64,000 nucleotides of DNA from Oryzicola mucosus (GTDB taxonomy: Bacteria > Pseudomonadota > Alphaproteobacteria > Rhizobiales > Rhizobiaceae): positions 636,501-700,500 of the forward strand of contig NZ_JACVVX010000001.1 of NCBI RefSeq assembly GCF_014534685.1, written 5' to 3'. Positions 39,462 through 47,980 of the stretch are shown here, in pieces; within the stretch, counting starts at the first letter, position 1, and each line of letters begins with the position of its first letter. The notes under the pieces are model-generated. The model worked only from the letters and a program-made list of their open reading frames with translations, was not told where the DNA came from and ran no database searches. A program made the translations under genes and the position numbers.

Positions 39462-40609
39462 GCATGAACTTTCGAGAGGGAGGAAATGCTGCGCCATTCC
39501 GCCAGAACGTCCGGGTCGGTTTCTTCCACGATAGCGGGCACGCAAAGGCTTGTGGCAAGGTCGGCGTCGAGCCGCGCGACTGCCCAGATCGCAGCGCCGC
39601 GCACGAGTGACGACGGGTCCGACAACAGGTCTCGGCAGGCGCAGAGCAGGCCCGCATCGGCGGAATTGCCGGCGGCAATCAGCACATTGCGCAGAAAGCG
39701 GTCGCGGCCGATGCGCTTGATCGGCGAGCCGGAAAACAGCGCCCGGAACGCCGCATCGTCCAGTGTCAGCAGATCCGCCAGCGCCGGTTCGCGCAGATCG
39801 TCACGGGCGATGAGTTTCGCCTCCGAGGCGGTTTTGGCGAACTTGTTCCAGGGGCAGGCTGCAAGGCAATCGTCGCAGCCATAAATCCGATTGCCGATGG
39901 CTGCGCGAAATTCCTGCGGTATCGGACCCTTGTTCTCGATGGTGAGGTAGGAGATGCAGCGCCGCGCATCGATCCGATAAGGAGCCGGAAATGCGTTGGT
40001 CGGGCAGGCGTCGAGGCAGGCGCGGCACGAGCCGCAGCGGTCGACATCGGCCTCATCGGGTTCCAATTCCGCTGTGGTGAAGATGGTGGCCAAAAACAGC
40101 CAGGAGCCGAGGTTACGGCTGACCAGATTGGTGTGCTTGCCCTGCCAGCCCAGGCCGGCCGCCTGTGCCAGGGGCTTTTCCATCACGGGTGCGGTGTCGA
40201 CGAAAACCTTCACGTCGCCGCCGGCGCGCGCCACGATCTTGCCGGCGATGTCCTTGAGCCTGCCCTTGATGACGTCGTGATAGTCGCGGTTGCGGGCATA
40301 GACGGAAATCGCTCCGATCCCCTTGTGCGCCAGGATGCCGCGCGGATCGTGGTCGGGGCCGTAATTCATGCCGAGCACGACGATGGACCGCACCTCGGGC
40401 CACAGCACGGAAGGCTGCGCGCGGCGCTCCAGCGTCTCGGTGATCCAGTCCATGGAGCCGTGAAACCCGTCCGCGACGAACTGCCTGAGCCGTTCGGGGG
40501 CTTGCGGGATGGCATCGGGTCTCACCACGCCGACAGCGTCGAACCCCGCACGCGCGGCCTCGTTGTCGATCAGCGCGCGCAGCCGCGCCTCAGAAGTCGA
40601 GGTCCGCAT
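39458..40609 (-). CDS. queG: Epoxyqueuosine reductase
   Basis: A 383-residue cobalamin- and [4Fe-4S]-dependent enzyme for the last step of queuosine tRNA modification. Two 4Fe-4S cluster motifs are visible: [12 protein letters not shown] and [10 protein letters not shown]. The N-terminal domain ends in VVLGMNYGP, and the catalytic Asp region is [15 protein letters not shown]. The C-terminal HEAT-like repeats ([23 protein letters not shown]) are present. The ATG at 40609 overlaps the end of the GST gene by 20 bases. It forms a three-gene unit with GST and SDR. Confidence 0.96.
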   Translation of the reverse strand: MRTSTSEARLRALIDNEAARAGFDAVGVVRPDAIPQAPERLRQFVADGFHGSMDWITETLERRAQPSVLWPEVRSIVVLGMNYGPDHDPRGILAHKGIGAISVYARNRDYHDVIKGRLKDIAGKIVARAGGDVKVFVDTAPVMEKPLAQAAGLGWQGKHTNLVSRNLGSWLFLATIFTTAELEPDEADVDRCGSCRACLDACPTNAFPAPYRIDARRCISYLTIENKGPIPQEFRAAIGNRIYGCDDCLAACPWNKFAKTASEAKLIARDDLREPALADLLTLDDAAFRALFSGSPIKRIGRDRFLRNVLIAAGNSADAGLLCACRDLLSDPSSLVRGAAIWAVARLDADLATSLCVPAIVEETDPDVLAEWRSISSLSKVHA

Positions 40610-41282
40610 AGTGCGACACCGGCGAAAGCCCACGCACCCGGTCGGACAGCAGCGGGCGGAAGGAGGGTCGGGACTTGACCCGCGTGTACCATTCGCGCGC
40701 GGCGGGATGGTCGCGCCAGTCGACCTCGCCGAGATAGTCGAGCACGGAGATGGAAGCGGCCGCGGCCAGGTCGGCATAGGTGATGCGCGCCCCGGCCAGC
40801 CAATGGCGCGTGCCGGCGAGCCAGTTGGTGTATTTCATGTGTTGGCGGATGTTGGACCGGGCAGCGCGGATGGCGCCCGAATCGGGCGAGCCGCCCCCCA
40901 GGGCCTCTGGCATCAGCGGCTTCAGCACGCGCTCGCGCACCAGATGCCGGGAGACTTCGCTTTCCGTCTTGGTCAGATACCAGTCGACCAGCCGGCGGAT
41001 TTCGGCCCGGTCCATCGGGTCCTCTGCGAACAGCCGCCGGTCGCGCTTGAGCACGCCGCGCGTCTCGTCGAGATATTCGGCGATGGTCATGGCGCCTACG
41101 ATGGGCACGTCGCCCTCGGCCAGGAGCACCGGCAGAGTGCCTGCGGGGTTCAGCGCCAGGAATTCCTTGCGCCGGGTCCAGGGCTTTTCCTCAATGAGTG
41201 CGATTTCCTCGCCATACTCGCCGAATACCAGGCGAATGAAACGGCATGTCGCAAAAAGCGGGTGGTGGAAAAGCGTCAGCAT
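40590..41282 (-). CDS. Glutathione S-transferase family protein
   Basis: A 230-residue GST. The thioredoxin-like domain has [19 protein letters not shown] and the glutathione cis-Pro segment AGTLPVLL. The helical C-domain includes [20 protein letters not shown], with the N-capping box (TYAD). A serine/cysteine-type catalytic residue is possible near residue 12 (ATC). The substrate is unknown. It is the first gene of the GST-queG-SDR transcript, divergent from uppP. Confidence 0.9.
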   Translation of the reverse strand: MLTLFHHPLFATCRFIRLVFGEYGEEIALIEEKPWTRRKEFLALNPAGTLPVLLAEGDVPIVGAMTIAEYLDETRGVLKRDRRLFAEDPMDRAEIRRLVDWYLTKTESEVSRHLVRERVLKPLMPEALGGGSPDSGAIRAARSNIRQHMKYTNWLAGTRHWLAGARITYADLAAAASISVLDYLGEVDWRDHPAAREWYTRVKSRPSFRPLLSDRVRGLSPVSHYADLDF

Positions 41283-41432
41283 GGCCCTGCGTGGTATTTG
41301 AAGTCTGCGGCTCTGGCGAATCGCATCATGCGCCGGTAATGCTTTGCAACCCGTTTAGACGGTGCCCGGCGCAAGACCTATAGGAGCAGTCGGGCGTCAT
41401 GACAAGCAAGCGCGGCATTGCGCGGAGACAAT

Positions 41433-42239
41433 ATGGAAAGCCAGACGATCGTTGAAGCCCTCCTGCTGGGCCTGTTGGAGGGGCTGACGGAGTTCATTCC
41501 GGTGTCCTCGACCGGGCATATCCTGCTGGCGGGGCATTTCCTGGGTTTTGAATCCACCGGCAAGGCGTTCGAGGTGCTGATCCAGCTCGGCGCCATTCTC
41601 GCCATCCTCAGCGTCTATTTCGGCAAGCTGTGGAAAATGCTGACGAATTTGCCCAGCGATGCGCGCACGCGCCGCTTCGTGCTCGGCATTCTGGTTGCGT
41701 TTTTGCCGGCTGCCGTGATCGGCGCTTTGGCGCATGATTTCATCAAGTCTGTGCTGTTCGAAACCCCGATGCTGATCTGCATCATGCTGATCGTCGGCGG
41801 CTTCATCCTTCTCTATGTCGACCGCCTGCAGCTGCGGCCGAAATATCACGATGCGATGGATTTTCCGCTGCCCATGTGCCTGAGCATCGGCTTCATACAA
41901 TGTCTGGCGATGATCCCGGGCGTTTCGCGTTCCGGCTCCACAATCGTGGGTTCGCTGCTTCTCGGCGCCGATAAACGCTCCGCCGCGGAGTTTTCCTTCT
42001 TTCTCGCCATGCCGACCATGGCGGGAGCCTTCGCCTACGACCTTCTCAAGAACCACGACGCCTTGTCGAATTCCGACATCACCATCATCGTCGTCGGCTT
42101 CATCGCCGCCTTCGTGTCCGGCCTGTTCGTGGTCAAGCACCTGCTCAATTACGTCTCGCGGCACGGCTACGCGCTGTTCGGCTGGTGGCGGCTTCTTGTT
42201 GGTGGCGTGGGCCTGATCGCGCTGCTCATCTGGGGGTGA
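41433..42239 (+). CDS. uppP: Undecaprenyl-diphosphate phosphatase (BacA type)
   Basis: A 268-residue integral membrane enzyme recycling undecaprenyl diphosphate for cell-wall synthesis and conferring bacitracin tolerance. Motif 1 is [16 protein letters not shown], and motif 2 is [16 protein letters not shown] with the catalytic Arg/Ser. Seven to eight hydrophobic helices follow the known pattern. The ATG at 41433 has GGAGA four bases upstream; an in-frame TTG at 41418 is less likely. This is the UppP called BacA in E. coli, distinct from the SbmA-like symbiotic BacA of rhizobia. Confidence 0.96.
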   Translation: MESQTIVEALLLGLLEGLTEFIPVSSTGHILLAGHFLGFESTGKAFEVLIQLGAILAILSVYFGKLWKMLTNLPSDARTRRFVLGILVAFLPAAVIGALAHDFIKSVLFETPMLICIMLIVGGFILLYVDRLQLRPKYHDAMDFPLPMCLSIGFIQCLAMIPGVSRSGSTIVGSLLLGADKRSAAEFSFFLAMPTMAGAFAYDLLKNHDALSNSDITIIVVGFIAAFVSGLFVVKHLLNYVSRHGYALFGWWRLLVGGVGLIALLIWG

Positions 42240-42498
42240 GCGGCGCACCACCGCGCTTTCGTCATACTATGGCAAGCAAGGCGTAGCCGCGCGCGACCAT
42301 AGTATCATGCCGTGACCTTGCGGACGAGGGTGGCGGTGCCATAGTTCGGCCTGCACTGCGAAGGCATCAGCGTAACGAATGGATTCCCGGGTTTTCAACC
42401 ACGCTTCGCTCGACTTCACCCGCGAATGACGAAGCCGCGCGAGCGGCTTACCCAGATGGATCACCGTCAAGGACGGAGCAGGCCCAGCTAGTCCGTGA
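42240..42498. repeat. Intergenic element with inverted repeat, uppP/NDUFA9-like region
   Basis: 259 bases without a gene. A perfect 9-base inverted repeat, ATACTATGG (42264-42272) and CCATAGTAT (42297-42305), encloses 24 bases, and CCATAGTT recurs near 42342. Further on, ATGGATTCCCGGGTTTTC (about 42378-42395) and CCCGCGAATGACG (42419-42431) form a degenerate palindrome of a kind common between rhizobial genes. It might act as a terminator-like structure for the two converging genes. Confidence 0.45.
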
Positions 42499-43473
42499 TC
42501 AAGCCTCGGTCTTCTGCGTGAACTGTCCGGCCAGGCGGTAGCGCCAGAGATAGGACGGCAGGATCGCAGCCGTGCTGCGCGGCTCCAGGCCCATGCCATC
42601 AAGCGTCAGACCGGCCTTGATGGCATGCCCGGACACGACATTGTGGGTCTTCAGCAGTGCGACCTGATCCTTGGTCAGCAATGGATTGGGCAGAAGCTGC
42701 AGGATCGACGCCTTAAGATTGGCGAGCGACCACGGCAGAACAACCAAAAGCCGCTTGCGGCCGGTGATCTCCAGCATCTGTTCAAGGCATTCGCGGAAGG
42801 TCCTGACGTCGGGGCCGCCAAGCTCGTAGGTCTTGCCGGCTTCGAGCTTGCCCTGCACCGAGCGCACCACCGCTTCGGCGACGTCGCCGACGAAGACTGG
42901 CTGCAGCTTGGTCTCGCCGCCGCCGATCAGAGGCAGTGCCGGCGAGAAACGCGCCATATTGGCAAAGCGGTTGTAGAAGGCGTCCTCGGGGCCGAAAACG
43001 ATGGATGGGCGCAGGATCACGGCGTCCGGCAGGGTGTGCAGAACGGCTTTTTCGGCGCGCGCCTTGGTCTGGGCGTAGAGGGACTCGGAATGCGCATCGG
43101 CGCCGATGGCCGACACATGGGTGAATTGCGCGCCGACGGAGCGGGCCGCCTCGGCAATCGCATGGGCGCCGAATTCCTGCACCGAGGAGAATTTCTGGCG
43201 ACCGGCCTCATGCAGGATGCCGACGAGGTTGACGACATGGGTCGCGCCCTGCACCGCGCGGTCGACAGACCAGCGCACCCGCACATTGGCCTGGATCGGC
43301 TGGATCTGGCCGACATTGCCGAGCGGCTGGAGGAAATTGGCCAGTTCCGGCCGGCGGCAGGCGACGCGCACCAGATAGCCCCGCTTGGCCAGCGCGCGCA
43401 CGACATGGCGGCCGACGAAACCGGAACCGCCGAACACGGTCACGATCTGGGGGGTCTGGAGTATTTCGGTCAT
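42499..43473 (-). CDS. Complex I NDUFA9-like NAD(P)-binding protein
   Basis: A 324-residue atypical SDR. The N-terminal Rossmann motif is VTVFGGSGFVGRHVVRAL, followed by VVNLVGILHEAG, SAIGADAHSESLYAQTKARA and AVILRPSIVFGPEDAFYN, typical of the NDUFA9/YfcH-like group present in alphaproteobacteria as relatives of the mitochondrial complex I subunit. Involvement in quinone or complex I biology is inferred from that kinship only. The ATG at 43473 has GGAG upstream and starts close to the first strand. Confidence 0.9.
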   Translation of the reverse strand: MTEILQTPQIVTVFGGSGFVGRHVVRALAKRGYLVRVACRRPELANFLQPLGNVGQIQPIQANVRVRWSVDRAVQGATHVVNLVGILHEAGRQKFSSVQEFGAHAIAEAARSVGAQFTHVSAIGADAHSESLYAQTKARAEKAVLHTLPDAVILRPSIVFGPEDAFYNRFANMARFSPALPLIGGGETKLQPVFVGDVAEAVVRSVQGKLEAGKTYELGGPDVRTFRECLEQMLEITGRKRLLVVLPWSLANLKASILQLLPNPLLTKDQVALLKTHNVVSGHAIKAGLTLDGMGLEPRSTAAILPSYLWRYRLAGQFTQKTEA

Positions 43474-43649
43474 CGCTGGCTCCGGCGCTAGCATGGCTGG
43501 GATGTCAGCGTTTCTTAGTCGCTTTCTGGCAAAAGGCAAAGAGCGACGCAGCGTCGCTCATCGACATAGTTTGCCGCAGTCCGCAGCCGCTCAACCTCGC
43601 TTTAACCATGCCCATGCTTGATGCTCCTGAAGGATAGCGGAGACTGCGG

Positions 43650-45140
43650 ATGACGACGACCAGGCGTACCTTTCTCATGGGCGGGGCCGCGGGTCTCGCA
43701 GCGGGCAGCCTCGGCCTGAATTTTGCCCGGGCGCGCGATGTCGCCGGCGACGTTCAAAGAGGGTTGGAAAGCCTCGGAAAAGGCCTCAAGGGCCGGCTGT
43801 TGCTGCCCGACGACTATGCCTATACGTTTGCGGCGATGCCGAACAATGCGCGCTGGTCCGGCGTTCTGCCCAAAGCCATCGCCCGTTGTGCCGATGCGCA
43901 GGACGTTCAGGCCTGCATCGCGTGGGCACGCGACAACGAACAGCCTTTCGCCATCCGCTCGGGAGGCCATTCCTATGCCGGCTACTCGACGACGGACGGA
44001 CTCTTGATCGACCTGAAAGGCCTGAAGGGCTCGAGCATCGACCTCCAGAACGGCACGGCGACCCTGCAGGGCGGCGTCAACAACGAGGGCAGCGCCGGCG
44101 CCTTGCGCGGGCTGCCCTTCGCCATCCCCTCGGGACGATGCCCCACAGTGGGCGTCGGCGGACTGGTTCTCGGCGGCGGCTGGGGCTTTTCGGCCACCCA
44201 TGCGGGCATGACCTGCGACAGCCTGCTGTCCACCGAAGTCGTGCTGGCCAATGGCGACAGGATCACCGCCAGCGAGAACGAGGCGAGCGATCTGTTCTGG
44301 GCGGCGCGCGGCGGCGGCGGCGGCAATTTCGGCGTCCACACCGCTTTTACCTTCAAGCTGCGCCCGGTGCACGACCTGGTCACCTTCAACATCTTCTGGC
44401 CGGGCGGCAAGGGCGTCGAGATGATGTCGATGCTGCAGGACATCCAGCTTGCCAACGCCACGACGATTTCGATGCGCAGCAAGATGACGCCCGCGACCAA
44501 TATGGCGTTTCCGGGCATCGAGACGCTGGGCGCGCAGACGCTCGGCATCTACTGGGGCAAGGAAAGCGAATTGCACGAAATACTGCAGCCGGCCTTCGCC
44601 CTGCTTAAGCCGCATAGCAGCGAAATCAACACGATGCAGTACTGGAGCGCCCGCGATTATCTGGTGACGGACGATCCAATCGGGTTTTACGAAATCCGAG
44701 CCAACTACATCTCCGACCGTCTCAATGAGGACGGGCTGGAGACCATGCTGCGCTGGATGTCGAAATGGCCCGGCGGCTCGGTGCGTCAGGTCAATATGGG
44801 TGTCTTCTTCGCATCCGGTGGGGCGGTCAAGAACAAGCGTCCCGACGAGACGGCCTATGTCCACCGCGATTGCAACTTTCTGTTCGAAATGGAAACCGCA
44901 TGGGGTCCGCTCGACAGTCCCGAGACGGTCGACCGCCAGCGCGGCTGGCTCAAAGACTACGTCGCCGATATGCAGCGCTTTTTGCTGCCCAGCGCCTATG
45001 TCAACTTCCCCAACCGCGACCAGCCGAACTGGCAGCAGGCCTATTACGGGCAGAATTTCGCGCGGCTGCAAAAGATCAAGAAACGCTACGACCCGGACAA
45101 TATCTTCCGGTTCCACCAGAGCATTCCGCCCGCGGCCTGA
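43650..45140 (+). CDS. TAT-exported FAD-linked oxidase, berberine bridge enzyme-like
   Basis: A 496-residue flavoprotein. The N-terminus MTTTRRTFLMGGAAGLAAGS is a twin-arginine signal. The FAD domain has both covalent attachment residues of the bicovalent class: His in RSGGHSYAGYS and Cys in PSGRCPTVGVGG. The C-terminal BBE segment reads YYGQNFARLQKIKKRYDPDN, then IFRFHQSI. Relatives oxidise sugars, alkaloids or aclacinomycin-type compounds with O2. The periplasmic substrate is unknown. It has no operon partner on its strand; a DoxX gene converges from downstream. Confidence 0.9.
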   Translation: MTTTRRTFLMGGAAGLAAGSLGLNFARARDVAGDVQRGLESLGKGLKGRLLLPDDYAYTFAAMPNNARWSGVLPKAIARCADAQDVQACIAWARDNEQPFAIRSGGHSYAGYSTTDGLLIDLKGLKGSSIDLQNGTATLQGGVNNEGSAGALRGLPFAIPSGRCPTVGVGGLVLGGGWGFSATHAGMTCDSLLSTEVVLANGDRITASENEASDLFWAARGGGGGNFGVHTAFTFKLRPVHDLVTFNIFWPGGKGVEMMSMLQDIQLANATTISMRSKMTPATNMAFPGIETLGAQTLGIYWGKESELHEILQPAFALLKPHSSEINTMQYWSARDYLVTDDPIGFYEIRANYISDRLNEDGLETMLRWMSKWPGGSVRQVNMGVFFASGGAVKNKRPDETAYVHRDCNFLFEMETAWGPLDSPETVDRQRGWLKDYVADMQRFLLPSAYVNFPNRDQPNWQQAYYGQNFARLQKIKKRYDPDNIFRFHQSIPPAA

Positions 45141-45152
45141 AGACCGCGGGCG
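45127..45152. terminator. Hairpin between BBE-like and doxX genes
   Basis: A perfect 9-bp stem, CGCCCGCGG (45127-45135) with CCGCGGGCG (45144-45152), and an eight-base loop containing the oxidase stop codon. There is no T-run, so termination would be inefficient; it may serve both converging genes. Confidence 0.45.
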
Positions 45153-45163
45153 TGGCGGTAGAC

Positions 45164-45616
45164 TTAGAATTCCTTGCCGATGCGGGCGTCTACCGAATGA
45201 CGGTTGCCGCCGCGCACGAAGAAGAACAACAGGATCGCCGCCCAGAGAATAGACTTCTCCGCGCCGCTATAGCCCTGTCCCTGCGTAATCCAGTGGAACC
45301 ACACCGTGACCAGCAGCACGAAAGTGGCGGCAAGAGCCGCCGGCCGCGTGAACAGGCCGAGGATCAGCAGGATGCCGCCGAAGAATTCGGTGATGGCCAG
45401 GAGCGGCGCCCACAGCACGCCGGGATAGAAGCCAAGGCTCTCGACCATGCCGGTGGCGCCGAAGGGGTCGATGATCTTGGGCGCGCCATGAATGACCAGA
45501 GCGCCACCGGCAACGACGCGCAACAGCGTCTCGGCGCCATCATGGAGGTTGCTATAAAGCCCGCGCAGCGCAGGGATGAAAAGGCGACGGTCTGCACCTG
45601 TCGTCGAAATGCTCAC
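45164..45616 (-). CDS. DoxX family membrane protein
   Basis: A 150-residue four-helix membrane protein. The DoxX pattern is GGALVIHGAPKII, then EFFGGILLILGLFTRPAALAA with its Gly-Leu-x-Thr-Arg motif, and a C-terminal pair of hydrophobic helices. A GTG at 45614-45616 with GGAG six bases upstream is the favoured start; an ATG at 45685 in frame would add 23 non-family residues. DoxX proteins are linked to thiosulfate oxidation or redox protection in different organisms; no specific role can be given here. Confidence 0.85.
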   Translation of the reverse strand: MSISTTGADRRLFIPALRGLYSNLHDGAETLLRVVAGGALVIHGAPKIIDPFGATGMVESLGFYPGVLWAPLLAITEFFGGILLILGLFTRPAALAATFVLLVTVWFHWITQGQGYSGAEKSILWAAILLFFFVRGGNRHSVDARIGKEF

Positions 45617-45890
45617 ACTAATCTCCGGTTCTCTCGGCCAGCCGGCGCCTTGGGAGGATGCGCTGGCCGGCCGGGTTTTCGTCAAAACGATAACGTCCGG
45701 AAAGTCTTCGACTTTTCGGCGCGCTTCTAAACGCCGGATGCATCGATGACGGTCAAATCAACATAGTTTGAATAAACTTGATTTTCCAAGTCAAATTTTA
45801 TTGCGTGCCGTTTCACACTCTTCATTTCGTATCGCCTTGTGAAGAGGGTGGGGTAGAAGGTAATGGGCTCGAAAAAGGGTTTGAGAAACG

Positions 45891-46985
45891 ATGTTGTCGA
45901 TCACCGAACAGAGAATGACCCGCCTGCGCGAGCGCATGGTCGCGACCGAAACCGACCTTGTCGTGCTCGGCCCCTCCTCGCACATGAAATGGCTGGCCGA
46001 CCTGTCGCCGCATGGCGACGAGCGCCCTGTTTTGCTGATCGTCAGCCAGGGCCATGCCGGCTTCCTGATGCCGGCGCTGAACGTCGACAGTTCGCGCCAG
46101 CATACCGACCTGCCGTTTTATCCCTGGACAGACAGCGAAGGGCCCGACGATGCGCTGGCTGCGCTATTCCAGGCTTCAGGCATTTCCGAAAAGCCGTCGC
46201 TCGCCATCGACGAGACCATGCGCGCCGACTTCGCGCTTCTGGTTCTCGACGCCCTGCCAAACGCCAGACGCAAGTTCACGGACGACACAGTCGGTTATCT
46301 GCGCGCGCAGAAAGACGACAGTGAATATCAATCCCTGAGGGCCAATGCCCTCATCAACGACGGCGCGATGCGCGCAGCCTTCGCTGCGCTGAAGCCCGGC
46401 GTCACCGAACTCGACATCGCCGCCGTGGTGCGCGCCTATTATGCGGCCAACGGTGCGACCGCCGAATTCACCAGCGTCTGCTTCGGCGAAAACGGCGCCT
46501 TTCCGCACCATCATACCGGCGACAGAGTGCTGGGCAATAACGAGGCCGTGCTGATCGACATTGGCGGGCGCAGCAATGGCTATCCCAGCGACATGACACG
46601 CGTCGCCGTGGTTGGAACGCCTCCCGAAGGTTTCGATGAGGTGCATGCAGTGCTCGAGCGTGCGGTGGAAGCTGCGATTGCGGCAGCAAGGCCGGGCGTT
46701 GCCGCCAACGAGGTCGACAAAGCAGCGCGCGATGTCATTGCCGAAGCCGGCTATGGCGACTTCTTCCTGCACCGCACCGGCCACGGGCTGGGCATCGACA
46801 TCCACGAGCCGCCCTACGTCACCGCAACGTCGGAAACCATCCTTGAGGAAGGCAACGTGTTTTCCATCGAACCGGGCATCTATCTCGCCGGCCGTTTCGG
46901 CCTGAGGCTGGAGGAGATCGTCATCCTGCGCGGCAACCGGGCCGAGGTTTTGTCGGAGCTTCCGCGCGACGCCTATCGAGCCTGA
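45891..46985 (+). CDS. M24 family Xaa-Pro peptidase
   Basis: A 364-residue pita-bread metallopeptidase. The five metal ligands fit the family: Asp in VLIDIGGRSNGYPSD, Asp in SDMTR, His in GHGLGIDIHEP, Glu in SIEPGIYL and Glu in LRLEEIV. HHHTGDRVL provides the substrate-side histidines. An N-terminal creatinase-like domain of about 125 residues precedes the catalytic domain. It removes or cuts at X-Pro bonds in the cytoplasm, as aminopeptidase P or prolidase; which of the two is unclear. It is convergent with purine nucleoside phosphorylase, one base apart. Confidence 0.9.
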   Translation: MLSITEQRMTRLRERMVATETDLVVLGPSSHMKWLADLSPHGDERPVLLIVSQGHAGFLMPALNVDSSRQHTDLPFYPWTDSEGPDDALAALFQASGISEKPSLAIDETMRADFALLVLDALPNARRKFTDDTVGYLRAQKDDSEYQSLRANALINDGAMRAAFAALKPGVTELDIAAVVRAYYAANGATAEFTSVCFGENGAFPHHHTGDRVLGNNEAVLIDIGGRSNGYPSDMTRVAVVGTPPEGFDEVHAVLERAVEAAIAAARPGVAANEVDKAARDVIAEAGYGDFFLHRTGHGLGIDIHEPPYVTATSETILEEGNVFSIEPGIYLAGRFGLRLEEIVILRGNRAEVLSELPRDAYRA

Positions 46986-46986
46986 A

Positions 46987-47784
46987 TCAGCCCAGACCGC
47001 CGATGGCGGTCTTGAGGATAGAAGCGAGCCGTTTGCCGCCCAAGGGCGCCATATCCTTGGTTTCCTGATGCGACAGCTCGCCGCCCGTCATGCCGGCAGC
47101 AAGGTTGGTGATAACCGAACAGGCCGCCACCCGCATGCCGAGAAAGCGCGCGATGATCACCTCCGGCACGGTCGACATGCCGACCGCATTGGCGCCGAAC
47201 ACACCAGCCATACGGATTTCCGCCGGTGTCTCGAAGGACGGCCCGGAGAACCACATATAGACCCCCTTGTGCAGTTCGGTGTCCGTCTCCTTAGCCGCCC
47301 GCTCGAGGCGTTCCGACAGATCCGGATCATAGGCTTGCGTCAGGCCGACGAAGCGCCGGTCGGATGGCTCGCCGAACAGGGGATTGGAGCCGGAGAAATT
47401 GATGTGGTCGGTGATCAGCATCACCGATCCGGGCGGCATGTCCGTCTCCAGCGAGCCGGCGGCATTGGTCAAAAATAGCGTGTCGACGCCGACGCCGGCG
47501 AGGATTTCCAAGGCCGGGCGCATGGCCGCGGCGTTACCGTGCTCGTAATAATGCGCCCGGCCCGACAGCACGATCACCGGCGTTCCCGACAGCGTGCCGA
47601 CACGCAGTTCGCCGGAATGGCCGGTAACGCCGCTGATGGGGAACCCGGGTATCTCGCTGTAGGGAATGCTGATCGCGTCCGCCACTTCGTCGGCCAGACT
47701 GCCCAACCCCGAGCCCAGCACCACAGCGATTTTCGGCCGGCGATGCTCGAGCCAGCTCTTCAGAATATCGATGGATTGCTGCAT
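46987..47784 (-). CDS. Purine-nucleoside phosphorylase (trimeric, PNP-II type)
   Basis: A 265-residue phosphorylase cleaving inosine and guanosine with phosphate. Signatures: VLGSGLGSLADEV (phosphate loop), LSGRAHYYEHGN, FLTNAAGSLETDMPPGSVML, MWFSGPSFETPAEI and GMSTVPEVIIA (substrate Glu/Met), with ITNLAAGM (catalytic Asn). This pattern is the trimeric PNP family (PunA/XapA-like), not hexameric DeoD. It is divergent from aglE, 196 bases away. Confidence 0.93.
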   Translation of the reverse strand: MQQSIDILKSWLEHRRPKIAVVLGSGLGSLADEVADAISIPYSEIPGFPISGVTGHSGELRVGTLSGTPVIVLSGRAHYYEHGNAAAMRPALEILAGVGVDTLFLTNAAGSLETDMPPGSVMLITDHINFSGSNPLFGEPSDRRFVGLTQAYDPDLSERLERAAKETDTELHKGVYMWFSGPSFETPAEIRMAGVFGANAVGMSTVPEVIIARFLGMRVAACSVITNLAAGMTGGELSHQETKDMAPLGGKRLASILKTAIGGLG

Positions 47785-47930
47785 GTCCGTCTCCTCTGCT
47801 CTGGCCTTTGAAGCATGGTGGGCGCGTCAGGAAAAGCCCGCGCCGCCGAACTGACGCACCGGAAGCCTCTCGGATCGGCTGGACAGTTGCACGATGCTGT
47901 TGTGTGAGGCACATTCTGCCAATCGTCGGC

Positions 47931-47953
47931 GGGATGGAAGGAGGTTTCATCCC
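47931..47953 (+). promoter_or_regulatory. Leader hairpin upstream of aglE
   Basis: GGGATGGAA (47931-47939) pairs with TTTCATCCC (47945-47953), nine pairs including one G-T wobble. The loop is GGAGG. It lies 27 bases before the aglE ATG, upstream of the real Shine-Dalgarno GGGAGG. It may be a translation-tuning or stability element. Confidence 0.4.
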
Positions 47954-47980
47954 GGCACACCGATCAACCGGGAGGTATCG

